From contig CACNHX010000002.1 in assembly GCA_902620425.1 (NCBI GenBank), forward strand, positions 139,127 through 203,126: a DNA stretch of 64,000 bases, read 5' to 3'. Each line of letters begins with the position of its first letter. Position 1 is the first letter of the stretch. Position numbers and translations under genes: made by a program. This document shows positions 26,782 to 40,064 of the stretch, one piece after another. Source of the DNA: an uncultured Alphaproteobacteria bacterium. Its GTDB lineage: Bacteria > Pseudomonadota > Alphaproteobacteria > HIMB59 > GCA-002718135. The notes under the pieces are model-generated. The model worked only from the letters and a program-made list of their open reading frames with translations, was not told where the DNA came from and made no database searches.

Positions 26782-28144
26782 TATGAGAATTAAATTTATA
26801 TTCTTAATTTCTATTTTATTCTCGAAACCATTACTTGCTGTACCTGAGAGTTTTGCTGATTTAGTAGAAAAATTATCTCCTGCAGTAGTTAGTATTGCAT
26901 CAACTACGATTGTTGAAAATAATAACCAAAATCAAATACCACAATTTCCAGAAGGATCTCCTTTTGATGATTTTTTTAAAGAATATTTTGACCGAGATCA
27001 AAGGCGGTCACAACGACCAATGACAGGACTTGGGTCAGGTTTTATAATAAGTGAAGACGGTATAGTTGTTACAAATAATCATGTAATTGAAGGAGCTGAT
27101 GAAATAACAGTTATTCTAAATGATGAAACAGAGTTTACAGCCGAATTACTTGGAAGAGATCCCAAAGCAGACATAGCTGTATTGAAAATTGATCCAAAAA
27201 ACAAAAAACTTACATATGTTGGTTGGGGAGATTCGGATAAAATGAGAGTTGGAGATTGGTCAATTGCAATCGGAAACCCTCTTGGTTTGGGAGGAACTGT
27301 CACAGCAGGAATTATATCTGCAATCTCAAGAGATTTAGGTAGTGGACCATATGTTAAATTTTTACAAACAGACGCATCTATTAACCGTGGTAATTCTGGC
27401 GGACCATTATTTAATTTAGATGGAGAAGTAATAGGAATTAATACGGCAATTGTTTCGCAAACAGGTGGAAGTATTGGTTTAGGATTTGCAATACCTGCGA
27501 ACAGCGCCAAAAAAATAGTACAACAATTAAAAGATTTTGGAAAAACTAAAAGAGGTTGGTTAGGTGTACAAATTCAACCTGTAACTAAGGATTTTGCGGA
27601 AAGTCTTGGATTGCCTGATCAAAAAGGTGCATTCATATCCAATGTCAATCCTAATGGTCCCTCTAAAACTGCTGGGTTAGAACCAGGCGATGTAATTTTA
27701 AAATTTAATAATATAGAAATTAAAAAGATGCCTGATCTACCAAGAGTTGTTGCAGAGTCAGATGTAGGTTCTACTGCAATATTAGAAGTTTGGAGAAAAA
27801 ATAAAAAGATTAATATTGAGGTAATATTGGGTGAATTACCTGGAGAGGTAGTTACGGAAAGAAAAACAACTTCAAATATTGAAAGAAATTTAAAAATAGA
27901 ATCTTTGGGAATTACTATTGAAGATCATGACAGTGGAGTTAAAGTAATTTCAATTGATGATGTTGATAGTAGTTTGCAAAATGGAGATATAATTACAGAA
28001 GTTAATAGAGAGATTATTAATAATATGAATTCATTTGAAGAATTAGTAAATTCTTTGGAAAAAACAGGTAGATCCTCATTATTACTAAAAATAATTAGAG
28101 GTGATGAGCAAAATTGGGTAACAATTAAATTTAAGAATAATTGA
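26771..28144 (+). CDS. DegP/DegQ-type periplasmic serine protease (Do family)
   Basis: A periplasmic protease and chaperone for misfolded envelope proteins. A signal peptide (ending PLLA before VPESF) precedes a trypsin-like domain with catalytic triad His104 (NNHVIEGA), Asp134 (DIAVLKID) and Ser209 (NRGNSGGP), then two PDZ domains. Total length is 457 residues. The ATG at 26771 overlaps the DUF2065 stop; an in-frame ATG at 26783 would give an equally good signal peptide. Following hflK-hflC-DUF2065, it completes an envelope quality-control operon common in alphaproteobacteria. Confidence 0.94.
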   Translation: MTINMRIKFIFLISILFSKPLLAVPESFADLVEKLSPAVVSIASTTIVENNNQNQIPQFPEGSPFDDFFKEYFDRDQRRSQRPMTGLGSGFIISEDGIVVTNNHVIEGADEITVILNDETEFTAELLGRDPKADIAVLKIDPKNKKLTYVGWGDSDKMRVGDWSIAIGNPLGLGGTVTAGIISAISRDLGSGPYVKFLQTDASINRGNSGGPLFNLDGEVIGINTAIVSQTGGSIGLGFAIPANSAKKIVQQLKDFGKTKRGWLGVQIQPVTKDFAESLGLPDQKGAFISNVNPNGPSKTAGLEPGDVILKFNNIEIKKMPDLPRVVAESDVGSTAILEVWRKNKKINIEVILGELPGEVVTERKTTSNIERNLKIESLGITIEDHDSGVKVISIDDVDSSLQNGDIITEVNREIINNMNSFEELVNSLEKTGRSSLLLKIIRGDEQNWVTIKFKNN

Positions 28145-29064
28145 AAACTCAAATCTATTTTGTATTAGGACCCACTGCATCAGGAAAATCAAAATTTGCT
28201 TTAAGCTTAGCAAAAAAACTAAATGGTGAAATTATAAATGCAGATAGTATGCAGATTTATAAAGAGTTAAGTATTTTAACAGCTAGACCTACTATACATG
28301 ATCTAAAAAAAATAAATCATCATCTTTATGGGTTTGTAAAAGGCGATATTAGATTTAATGTACAAAAATGGTGTGAGGAAGCATCAGCAAAAATTAATTA
28401 TTTGGTTGATAAAAACATAACTCCAATTTTAGTTGGAGGCACAGGTCTTTACATAGAGTCTTTAATTAATGGAATAGTTTCAATTCCATTTATTCCAGAA
28501 AAAGTAAAAAAAGAATCAGAAAAAATGATTTTAAAAATTGGTAAGGAAAATTTTTTTAATTTAGTTAAAGAACATGATGTTGATGCAATGAAAAATATTT
28601 CACCCAATGATATTCAAAGAATAAGAAGAATTTGGGAAGTAAATTTTTTTACTAAGAAAAAATTTAGTGACTGGAAACAAAATAAAAATAAAAAATTAAT
28701 TAATTTAGGAGATTATAAAATTTTATTATTTCTTCCTGAAAGAAAAGAAAATTATAAAAGAGTAGACCATAGAACACATCTAATGATTGAAGATGGTGCG
28801 ATAGATGAAGTAGAAAATTTGCTTAAATTAAATTATAATAATAGTTTACCAATAATGAAAGCTCACGGAGTTCCTGAAATTCAATCTTATCTTAATAACG
28901 AAGTATCAATTGAAGAATGTATTTCTAAAATTCAGCAGGTCACAAGAAACTATGTAAAAAGACAACACACTTGGTGGAGATCTTCAAATCTTAATATTTT
29001 TAAAAAATTTGATCAATTTCCGGACGAAATTGACATAAAATCCATTAATTTAGACCAAATTTAA
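28141..29064 (+). CDS. miaA: tRNA dimethylallyltransferase MiaA
   Basis: MiaA attaches a dimethylallyl group to A37 of tRNAs that read UNN codons. The P-loop GPTASGKS is at residues 10-17, followed by INADSMQIYKEL, VGGTGLYIESL and the anticodon-loop region with RNYVKRQHTWW near the C-terminus. Length is 307 residues. The start is a TTG overlapping the protease TGA; no nearby ATG would retain the P-loop strand. Confidence 0.93.
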   Translation: MKTQIYFVLGPTASGKSKFALSLAKKLNGEIINADSMQIYKELSILTARPTIHDLKKINHHLYGFVKGDIRFNVQKWCEEASAKINYLVDKNITPILVGGTGLYIESLINGIVSIPFIPEKVKKESEKMILKIGKENFFNLVKEHDVDAMKNISPNDIQRIRRIWEVNFFTKKKFSDWKQNKNKKLINLGDYKILLFLPERKENYKRVDHRTHLMIEDGAIDEVENLLKLNYNNSLPIMKAHGVPEIQSYLNNEVSIEECISKIQQVTRNYVKRQHTWWRSSNLNIFKKFDQFPDEIDIKSINLDQI

Positions 29065-29111
29065 ACTAATTTATTGATTTTATTTTATCCACAGCCTATG
29101 AGCTAAAGTCA

Positions 29112-30877
29112 ATGAATAATGAAATTACAGGCGCTGAAATTGTCTTAAAAAGCTTAGCTGAACAAGGCGTAGAAGTTGTATTTGGATACCCTGGCGGAGC
29201 AGTATTACCCATATATGATACTTTATTTAAACAGAATTCAATTAAGCACGTTTTAGTAAGACAAGAAGGTGGTGCAATTCATGCAGCTGAAGGTTATGCT
29301 AGGTCTACTGGTAAAACTGGAGTAGTTCTTGTAACGTCAGGACCTGGAGCAACAAATGTTGTAACTGGTTTAACTGACGCTATGATGGATAGTGTTCCGA
29401 TTGTATGTATTACCGGACAAGTTCCACAACACTTAATTGGTAGTGATGCATTTCAAGAATGTGACACAACTGGTATTACAAGACCTTGTACTAAACATAA
29501 TTACTTAGTTAAGGATGTAAATAAATTATCTTCTGTGTTTCATGAGGCATTTACTATTGCTCAAAATGGAAGACCAGGTCCTGTATTAATTGATATACCT
29601 AAAGATGTTCAATTTGCTTCAGGAACTTATGAAGAAAAAAATAAAATTATTATTCCTTCACATAGATTGTTTGAGCCAAGTCCTGATTTTGAAAAAAATA
29701 AAATTGAAGAAGCAGTAGAATTAATTTCAAAAGCAAAAAAACCAATTTTTTATATTGGTGGTGGATGTATTAACTCTGGTCCAAAAGCTTCAACATTAGT
29801 TAGAGAATTTATAAATATGGTTGGATCACCAGTTACAATGACTTTAATGGGTCTCGGTGTAGTAGGTTCATCAGATAAAAATTCACTTGGCATGCTTGGT
29901 ATGCATGGAATGTATGAAGCTAATATGGCAATGCATGAATGTGATGTTATGATTAATATCGGCGCAAGATTTGATGACCGTGTTACAGGAAGACTTGATG
30001 CTTTCTCGCCAAATTCAAAAAAAATCCATATTGATATTGATGAAAGTAATATTAATAAAACTATAAATGTTGATGTTCCAATAATAGGTGATGTAAAACA
30101 AGTTGTTGAGAAGATGATCACTGTTTGGAAAGAAAAGAAATTTCAAATAGATGATAAAGCACTAAAATTATGGTGGGATAAAATAAATAAATGGAAACAG
30201 GTAGATTGTTTAAATTACAATAATGAAGGTAAACAGATAAAACCACAATACGCAGTTCAAAGACTCTATGAGTTAACAAAAAATACAAAAACCTTTATTA
30301 CAACTGAAGTAGGTCAGCACCAAATGTGGGCTGCTCAATTTTATAAATTTGAGGAGCCTAACAGATGGCTGACGTCAGGCGGTTTAGGCACGATGGGATA
30401 TGGATTTCCTGCAGCAATTGGGGCTCAAGTTGGACATCCAGATGCCTTAGTAGTAGATATAGCAGGTGATGCTTCTATACTCATGAACATTCAAGAAATG
30501 AGCACGGCTGTTCAATATAGATTGCCAGTAAAAATATTTATTTTAAACAATGAATATATGGGAATGGTAAGACAATGGCAGGAACTGTTACATGGCGGAA
30601 GGTATTCTGAAAGTTATACTGATAGCTTGCCTGATTTTGTTAAATTAGCTGAAAGTTATAAAGCTGTTGGTTTAAGAGCAAAAACAAATGATGAACTTGA
30701 TGACGTTATAACTCAAATGATTGAAACAAAAAATACAGTAATTGCTGATATCTGGGTCACTAAAGAAGAGAATTGTTTTCCAATGATTCAAAGTGGATCT
30801 GCTCATAATGAAATGATGTTAAGTAAAGATCAAAAACAAGATAAAAAATCAGCCGAAAAAGGAAAAATTTTAGTTTA

Positions 30878-30878
<1 letters not shown>
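29112..30878 (+). CDS. ilvB: Acetolactate synthase large subunit
   Basis: The catalytic subunit of acetohydroxyacid synthase, a thiamine-diphosphate enzyme that starts valine, leucine and isoleucine synthesis. Glutamate 52 in RQEGGA is the cofactor-activating residue. The C-terminal ThDP/Mg motif begins GDASILMNIQEM, and FDDRVTGR marks the central domain. At 588 residues it has normal length. The 47-base gap after miaA may hold its promoter, but I see no clear leader peptide or attenuator. It overlaps ilvN as TAATG. Confidence 0.96.
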
Positions 30879-32439
<1,561 letters not shown>

Positions 32440-32481
32440 ATGAAAGTATAATTAAATTTTGATTAGTATATAAATAGATAA

Positions 32482-34038
32482 ATGACTGAAAAAATCTACA
32501 TTTTTGACACAACTCTTAGAGATGGAGAGCAATCTCCAGGTGCATCAATGAATTTAGATGAAAAACTTCAAATTGCTGAAGTTCTTGATTCAATGAAAGT
32601 TGATATTATTGAAGCAGGTTTTCCGATCGCTTCTAATGGAGATTTTGAAGCAGTTTCTGAAGTTAGCAAACAGGTAAAAAACTCAACGATAGCTGGCTTG
32701 GCAAGAGCAAGCTTTAAAGATATTGATCGTGCTTGGGAAGCAGTTCAGCATGCTAAGTCTCCAAGAATTCATACTTTTATTGCAACAAGTCCTCTTCATA
32801 TGAAATATAAATTAAAGAAAACAGAAGATGAAGTTTTAGAGGCTATTCAAAAGACAGTCTCTCATGCAAGAAATCTTTGTGATAATATTGAGTGGAGTTG
32901 TGAAGATGGTGGAAGATCAGAGTTAGAATTTTTATATCAATGTATTGAGCTTGCTATTAATTCCGGTGCTTCAACTATTAATATCCCTGATACTGTTGGT
33001 TATACATTACCAGAAGAGTTTGGTAAAATTTTCAAAAATGTAAAAAATAATGTTCCAAATATTGATAAAGCAATTCTTTCAACGCACACACATAATGATT
33101 TAGGTTTAGCAACAGCAAATAATGTTGCAGCAATTAAAGAAGGTGCCAGACAAGTAGAATGTACTATTAATGGTATGGGTGAAAGAGCTGGAAATTCTTC
33201 ACTAGAAGAAATTGTTATGACTTTAAAAGTAAAAAAAGATCTTATGCCATTTCATACAGATATTAAAACAGAGTCCATTATGAAAGCTTCTAGATTGGTA
33301 TCATCAATAACGGGTTTTCCAGTTCAGCCAAATAAAGCGATAGTTGGCGCAAATGCATTTGCTCATGAAGCTGGAATACATCAAGATGGTATGCTTAAAC
33401 ATGCTGGAACTTATGAAATTATGACGCCAGAGTCTGTAGGACTCAACAAATCTTCATTAGTTCTTGGAAAACATTCAGGCAAACATGCTTTCTCAGAAAA
33501 ATTAAAAGAACTTGGTTACGAAGTAGGTGATAATGCTTTAATGGAATTATTTGGAAGATTTAAAGATCTAGCTGATAAGAAAAAAGAAATTTTTGAAGAA
33601 GATTTAATTGCTTTAGCAGAAGATAGAACTTCGTCATACGATGAACACATTAAATTTGTATCATTAGAAGTAAATGCTGGATCTGTTGAAAAAGCTGAGG
33701 CTAAATTAAAGATAGAAATTAACGATAAAGTGGAAAATACTAAAATTAATGGCAATGGTCCAGTTGATGCTACATTTAATGCAATAAAAAAACTTACTAA
33801 TACTGAATTTAAACTCAAACTTTACCAAGTAAATGCAATTACAGCAGGAACTGATGCGCAAGGGGAGGTAACTGTAAGACTTGAAGATGATAATTTATCG
33901 TCACAAGCAAAAGGCAGTGATCCTGATATTATTGTTGCATCAGCAAAAGCTTATATTAATGCATTAAACAGATTGATCTTTAAAAAATCTAAATCTATTA
34001 AAGAGAATGCAGCAAGTTTAAAAATAGAAGGAGTTTAA
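32482..34038 (+). CDS. leuA: 2-isopropylmalate synthase
   Basis: LeuA condenses acetyl-CoA with 2-ketoisovalerate, the first committed step to leucine. The catalytic TIM-barrel starts with DTTLRDGEQSPG and includes STHTHNDLGLATAN, with the metal-binding histidines. A linker and a C-terminal regulatory domain, ending with GTDAQGEVTVRLE, fit leucine feedback control. Length is 518 residues. It follows ilvC by 42 bases, and mreB starts three bases after its stop. Confidence 0.96.
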   Translation: MTEKIYIFDTTLRDGEQSPGASMNLDEKLQIAEVLDSMKVDIIEAGFPIASNGDFEAVSEVSKQVKNSTIAGLARASFKDIDRAWEAVQHAKSPRIHTFIATSPLHMKYKLKKTEDEVLEAIQKTVSHARNLCDNIEWSCEDGGRSELEFLYQCIELAINSGASTINIPDTVGYTLPEEFGKIFKNVKNNVPNIDKAILSTHTHNDLGLATANNVAAIKEGARQVECTINGMGERAGNSSLEEIVMTLKVKKDLMPFHTDIKTESIMKASRLVSSITGFPVQPNKAIVGANAFAHEAGIHQDGMLKHAGTYEIMTPESVGLNKSSLVLGKHSGKHAFSEKLKELGYEVGDNALMELFGRFKDLADKKKEIFEEDLIALAEDRTSSYDEHIKFVSLEVNAGSVEKAEAKLKIEINDKVENTKINGNGPVDATFNAIKKLTNTEFKLKLYQVNAITAGTDAQGEVTVRLEDDNLSSQAKGSDPDIIVASAKAYINALNRLIFKKSKSIKENAASLKIEGV

Positions 34039-35082
<1,044 letters not shown>

Positions 35083-35090
35083 AAATTAAA

Positions 35091-35912
35091 ATGGCACCTA
35101 AGTTCCAAATAAAAGCTTTTCAAATTTCAAGCTTAGTAAAGAATTTTATAATTATTTCTATTGTTACCTTATCTTTCCTGTTAGTTTTTTTTTCAAAATC
35201 TGATTTGTACCTTATAAATGGGATAAAAAATATATCTAGCTCAGTAATTATTCCGATTACAAGAGCCATTTCAGCTCCAGTAAATGCCCTTTCTAATTTT
35301 GTTGATGAATATAATAAGTTTAGAAGTTTAAAATTTGAAAATAAAATTCTTCAAGAAGAAATAATACGATTAAAAAAATGGCAAACATTAGCAATACAAA
35401 ATTCAAGAGAGAATAAAGTTTTAAAAAAATTATTAAATGCAACTGATAATAATCTAACTCTAGTAAAGACAGCATCCCTTATCAATAGAAATGATACACT
35501 CTATACCAAATTAATAAATTTAAATGCTGGTTATGATGATAAAATTTTGAAAAATATGTCAGCTATAAACGAACGGGGATTGGTAGGTAAGGTAATTGAT
35601 ACAACTGCAAATAATTCTAGAGTAATTCTTTTAACTGATCCTAATCTATCTATTTCTGTTAAATCCATATCTGATGGTATTTTTTCTTTGCTCACTGGAA
35701 AAGGAGATGGAAAATATCTAGTAAGTTCATTTGTTAAAGAAAATAAAATGCCTAGATTAGGAGATATTGTAGTTACAAGTGGAACAGCTCAAATTTTTCC
35801 TGTAGATTTATTAGTTGGAAAAGTAGCAAAAGTTGAAAAAAATAGATTTTTTGTTTTACCATTTGTTGATTTTAAAAATATTGATTATGTTCAAATTGTT
35901 ACTTCAGAATAA
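35091..35912 (+). CDS. mreC: Rod-shape determining protein MreC
   Basis: MreC is a bitopic periplasmic scaffold linking MreB to PBP2 and RodA. One membrane segment (residues about 15-38) is followed by a coiled coil around residues 75-105 and then a beta-rich domain, with NERGLVGKVIDT and PRLGDIVVTSGTAQIFP as family signatures. Length is 273 residues. The stop overlaps mreD as TAATG. Confidence 0.92.
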   Translation: MAPKFQIKAFQISSLVKNFIIISIVTLSFLLVFFSKSDLYLINGIKNISSSVIIPITRAISAPVNALSNFVDEYNKFRSLKFENKILQEEIIRLKKWQTLAIQNSRENKVLKKLLNATDNNLTLVKTASLINRNDTLYTKLINLNAGYDDKILKNMSAINERGLVGKVIDTTANNSRVILLTDPNLSISVKSISDGIFSLLTGKGDGKYLVSSFVKENKMPRLGDIVVTSGTAQIFPVDLLVGKVAKVEKNRFFVLPFVDFKNIDYVQIVTSE

Positions 35913-36397
35913 TGGAGTTTTCCAAATTTCTTAACTCCTCATCTAAACTAAATATTATTTTAATTATAAGTTTCTCAATTTCAGTAAATTCCTTTGTTTT
36001 ATTTCCTAATGTTAATAATGCATTTTATATATTATTTCATTTAACTTTAATTTATCTAATATTTTATCATTACCACTATTATCTTTATGTTCTAGCTTTC
36101 ATATATGGAATTTTATTTGATTTATTATTATTAAATAATATTGGAGCCCATTTAATTACCTTTTTATCTTTATTAACTTTATTTATATTTTTAAGAAAAT
36201 ATTTAATTAGGTTATCTTCGTATCAAATTATATTTATTTATTTTATAACATTAGTTATATTACTTTTAATTGAACAAATTTTAGCAATTCTAATACACAA
36301 CTATAAATTTAATTTTAGTTCCTTCTTTAATTTCTTTTTAATATCTTTAATTATATTTATTCCTACTGTATTTTTGTTTACTAAATTGGATAAGTGA
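35912..36397 (+). CDS. mreD: Rod-shape determining protein MreD
   Basis: A small polytopic protein of 161 residues with about five hydrophobic segments, the expected MreD topology. MreD sequences are poorly conserved; the YGILFDLLLLNNIGAHL segment is the most recognisable part. Position between mreC and the PBP2 gene supports the call. Confidence 0.85.
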   Translation: MEFSKFLNSSSKLNIILIISFSISVNSFVLFPNVNNAFYILFHLTLIYLIFYHYHYYLYVLAFIYGILFDLLLLNNIGAHLITFLSLLTLFIFLRKYLIRLSSYQIIFIYFITLVILLLIEQILAILIHNYKFNFSSFFNFFLISLIIFIPTVFLFTKLDK

Positions 36398-36398
36398 A

Positions 36399-38201
36399 AT
36401 GTTTTACTCAGAGGATAAAAAACAATATTCAGTTCTAAATAGAAGAACTTTTTTATTATATTTATTAAAAGTATCTTTTTTTGGTGTTGTAGGCTGGAGA
36501 TTGTATAATATTCAAATAAAAGATTCACAAAAATATAAAACTCTTTCAAAAAATAATCAAATAGATGTTGAGATTATATACCCTATTAGGGGTAAGATTT
36601 ATGATACAAACAAAAAGGTTTTAGCATCTAATATAAAGGTATTTGATGTCTACATAATTCCTGAAAACACAAAGAATATAAATAAATCATTAAATGAATT
36701 AAATCAAATTATTAAAATTAATTTTAGTGATAGAAAGAAAATACTAGATTTATCTAAAAAAGTTAAAAAATTTCAAAAAATAAAAGTCTTTGAAAATATA
36801 AATTGGTCACAGCTCGAAAAAATTGAAACAAATAAACTTAATATAGAGGGTATATTTATTTCTCAAGATTATATGCGAACTTATCAGTTTGATAATACTG
36901 TTTCACATTTGATTGGTTATACAAATAAACCCAATCGTGAAGAAGTTGATTTACCTTTTATTTCAAATATGCCTAACCTAGAGATTGGGAAAGATGGTAT
37001 TGAAAAAAGTTTTAACCCGTACTTAATAGGTAAATCAGGACAAAGAGAGATTGAAGTTAATTCTTATGGAAGAGTAATTCGTGAAATATCAAGGCAAGAT
37101 AGTCGAAAAGGAAAAGATATTCATATAACTATCGATCTTAGAATTCAACAATATGCTTTAAATTTATTAAAAGAACACAAAGCAGGATCTGTAGTACTTA
37201 TGGATATTAAGAATGGTAACATATTATGTATGGCCTCAACTCCATCTTATAATCCAAATAAAATTATACAAAAACCAAATAAGGAATATTGGGATTCAAT
37301 TTTAGAAAACGAATTGTCTCCCCTTACTTATAGATCTATTCAAGGTTTATATGCTCCAGGTTCAACTTTTAAAATGGTTGTTGCAATAGCTGGGATAATC
37401 CATGGAATTATTGATACAAATACCAAACATTTTTGTAGTGGAAAAATTGGTTTAGGTGATAGACTTTATCATTGTTGGAAAAATAATGGTCATGGCTCGA
37501 TGAATGTTAGTAATGCAATCAAAGAATCATGTGATGTTTTCTTCTATGAAATTTCAAAAAAAATTGGGATAGATAAAATCTCTAAAGTTGCTGAAGATTT
37601 TGGTTTAGGCAAAATATATGATATCCCTTTACCTAATCAAAAAAAAGGGATTATTCCTTCACGTGATTGGAAAAAGAAAGAATATGATGAAAGTTGGTAT
37701 CCTGGAGAGACTCTAATCTCTGCTATTGGTCAAGGATTTGTATTAACTAATCCACTACAACTTGCAGTAATGACTTCAATTATTGCTTCTAATGGAAAAA
37801 ATATAAAACCAAATATTATCAAGCAAAATAACGACATTGAATTTGAAAGTTTAGAAAAATACCAAAATGCAATTCAAATTATTAAAAGTTCGATGTTTAA
37901 GGTGGTTAATGAAAGTAAAGGTACAGCTTATAATTCAAGATCTGCTTTTGCACCTTTTGCTGGTAAGACAGGAACTTCTCAAGTTAGAAGAATAACTGTA
38001 GCTGAAAGAGAAAGTGAAGATTTTAGGAAAAAAGAAGTAGAATGGAAAAAAAGAGATCATGCTTTATTTGTTGGATATATGCCAGTTGAAAATCCTAGAT
38101 ATGCTGTTTCGGTTGTTATTGAACATGGAGGTTCGGGAGCATCAACTGCAGCACCCATAGCTAAAGAAATTTTTCAATTTACTAAAAATTTAGAAATTTA
38201 A
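36399..38201 (+). CDS. mrdA: Elongasome transpeptidase PBP2
   Basis: The class B penicillin-binding protein that cross-links the lateral wall as RodA's partner. After a short cytoplasmic part and one membrane anchor, the dimerisation domain leads to the transpeptidase domain with SxxK at Ser322-Lys325 (GSTFK), an SxD motif in ESCDVFF and KTG at 523-525. At 600 residues it has the usual PBP2 length. It overlaps rodA by one base (TAATG). Confidence 0.95.
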   Translation: MFYSEDKKQYSVLNRRTFLLYLLKVSFFGVVGWRLYNIQIKDSQKYKTLSKNNQIDVEIIYPIRGKIYDTNKKVLASNIKVFDVYIIPENTKNINKSLNELNQIIKINFSDRKKILDLSKKVKKFQKIKVFENINWSQLEKIETNKLNIEGIFISQDYMRTYQFDNTVSHLIGYTNKPNREEVDLPFISNMPNLEIGKDGIEKSFNPYLIGKSGQREIEVNSYGRVIREISRQDSRKGKDIHITIDLRIQQYALNLLKEHKAGSVVLMDIKNGNILCMASTPSYNPNKIIQKPNKEYWDSILENELSPLTYRSIQGLYAPGSTFKMVVAIAGIIHGIIDTNTKHFCSGKIGLGDRLYHCWKNNGHGSMNVSNAIKESCDVFFYEISKKIGIDKISKVAEDFGLGKIYDIPLPNQKKGIIPSRDWKKKEYDESWYPGETLISAIGQGFVLTNPLQLAVMTSIIASNGKNIKPNIIKQNNDIEFESLEKYQNAIQIIKSSMFKVVNESKGTAYNSRSAFAPFAGKTGTSQVRRITVAERESEDFRKKEVEWKKRDHALFVGYMPVENPRYAVSVVIEHGGSGASTAAPIAKEIFQFTKNLEI

Positions 38202-39298
38202 TGTTAAATAAAATACAAAATTTAAATTACTTATTGATTTTCTTAATAATATTAATGTCTTTTATTGGTGCAGCAGGTTTATATTCTGCAGCAGGAGGAT
38301 CATATAATCCTTGGGCATCAAGACATTTGATTAGATTGGTACTTTTTATTTTTTTAGCAGTTATCTTAGCTTTAATAAATATTAAATTTATTTATCAATT
38401 TGCTTATGTCTTTTTTATTTTATCATTATTACTTTTGCTTTCAGTTGAATTAATAGGTGTTTTTGGTAAAGGAGCAACTAGATGGATAAATGTATTTGGT
38501 TTTAGTATCCAACCATCAGAATTAATAAAAATTACTATAATACTAGCACTAGCTAGATTTTATCATGATTTAAAATTTGATGAAATCAAGCGAATAAAAA
38601 ATTTATTTTTTCCAATATTAATCTTATTTTTACCATTTGCTTTGGTTGTTATACAACCAGATCTTGGAACTGCTTTAAGTATAGCAATGCTTGGAATTCT
38701 CATTTTATTTGCAAGTGGAATAAGAATTTGGAAGTTTGTATTGGGATTTTTTGTTTTGATATTATCAATTCCATTGTCATTAAATTATTTACAACCATAT
38801 CAAAAAGATAGAATTTTTTCTTTTTTAAATCCTGAGGCTGATGCACTTGGAAGAGGATATCAACTTATACAATCTAAAATTGCTTTAGGATCTGGCGGTC
38901 TAACTGGTAAAGGTTTTTTAGAGGGATCTCAATCATATCTTCAGTACTTACCTGAAAAGCAGACTGATTTTATCTTTACTTTAATTGGAGAGGAATTTGG
39001 TTTTATTGGTACTATGTTTATAATTTTACTATTTCTATTATTAATATCAGTTTGTTTTTATATAAGTATTAAATCCAATCATATTTTTGGTAGAATTCTA
39101 TCTATCGGCGTTGGTAGCAATTTATTTATATATGTGATTATGAACATATCTATGGTATCTGGCTTAATGCCTGTTGTTGGAATTCCATTACCTTTAATTT
39201 CTTATGGGGGATCAGCAATGCTTGCAATAATTATATCTTTAGGACTAGTACTTAATGCAGAATTGAATGGAAATTTAAAAAAATTACATAATGCTTGA
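38201..39298 (+). CDS. rodA: Elongasome lipid II polymerase RodA
   Basis: The SEDS glycosyltransferase of the elongation machinery. The 365-residue polytopic protein has KGATRWI, IQPSELIK, VIQPDLGTAL, LPEKQTDFIFT and the terminal PLPLISYGGSA. Its neighbour PBP2 distinguishes it from FtsW. It overlaps the start of the following ABC transporter gene by eight bases, which places an amino acid importer in the same transcription unit as the shape genes. Confidence 0.95.
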   Translation: MLNKIQNLNYLLIFLIILMSFIGAAGLYSAAGGSYNPWASRHLIRLVLFIFLAVILALINIKFIYQFAYVFFILSLLLLLSVELIGVFGKGATRWINVFGFSIQPSELIKITIILALARFYHDLKFDEIKRIKNLFFPILILFLPFALVVIQPDLGTALSIAMLGILILFASGIRIWKFVLGFFVLILSIPLSLNYLQPYQKDRIFSFLNPEADALGRGYQLIQSKIALGSGGLTGKGFLEGSQSYLQYLPEKQTDFIFTLIGEEFGFIGTMFIILLFLLLISVCFYISIKSNHIFGRILSIGVGSNLFIYVIMNISMVSGLMPVVGIPLPLISYGGSAMLAIIISLGLVLNAELNGNLKKLHNA

Positions 39299-40058
39299 AA
39301 TAAATAATGTTAATAAATTTTTTGGAGGATTAAAAGCAGTCCACAATGCAACAATGAAAGTTGAAATGGGCTCAATCACAGGTTTAATAGGTCCAAATGG
39401 AGCAGGCAAAACAACATTATTTAATACTATTGCAGGATTATATGATCCAGATGAAGGAAATATTATTCTTAATAATGAAAATATTTCTTTTTTAAAACCT
39501 CACGAATTATTTACAAAAGGAGTTCTAAGAACTTTTCAAATTGCTCATGAGTTTTCAACTCTAACTGTTCTTGAAAATTTAATGATGGTGCCACCAAATC
39601 AATTTGGTGAAAAATTATCATACGCTTTATTAAGTAATACTAAAGTAAAGCAACAAGAAGAAGAAATAAGACAAAAAGCTATCGAAGTAATAAATTTTTT
39701 AAATTTAAGTCACTTAACTCAAGAACTTGCAGGCAATTTATCTGGGGGACAAAAAAAACTACTTGAGTTAGGGCGAACTATGATGGTTGATCCTCAAATC
39801 GTCTTACTTGATGAGGTTGGGGCTGGAGTAAACCGAACATTACTTAATGAAATTACTGATGCAATTTTAAGATTAAATAAAGAAAAGAATTATACGTTTT
39901 TTGTAATTGAGCATGATATGGACTTGATAGAAAAAATTTGCGATCCTGTAATTGTGATGGCTGAAGGTTCAGTTTTATTCAAAGGGAATTTTAATGAAGT
40001 GAAAAATAACGAAACGGTTATAGAAGCATATTTAGGCAAAGGTATTAATAAGAATTAG
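39291..40058 (+). CDS. livG: Branched-chain-type ABC transporter ATPase LivG
   Basis: One of two cytoplasmic ATPases of a hydrophobic amino acid uptake (HAAT) importer. Walker A GPNGAGKT is at residues 34-41, the ABC signature LSGGQKK follows, and VLLDEVGAGV is Walker B. LivG proteins carry an A or V in place of P after LLDE, as here. Length is 255 residues. The substrate is probably an amino acid, but this family also includes urea and amide importers. Confidence 0.92.
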   Translation: MLEINNVNKFFGGLKAVHNATMKVEMGSITGLIGPNGAGKTTLFNTIAGLYDPDEGNIILNNENISFLKPHELFTKGVLRTFQIAHEFSTLTVLENLMMVPPNQFGEKLSYALLSNTKVKQQEEEIRQKAIEVINFLNLSHLTQELAGNLSGGQKKLLELGRTMMVDPQIVLLDEVGAGVNRTLLNEITDAILRLNKEKNYTFFVIEHDMDLIEKICDPVIVMAEGSVLFKGNFNEVKNNETVIEAYLGKGINKN

Positions 40059-40064
40059 AATTTT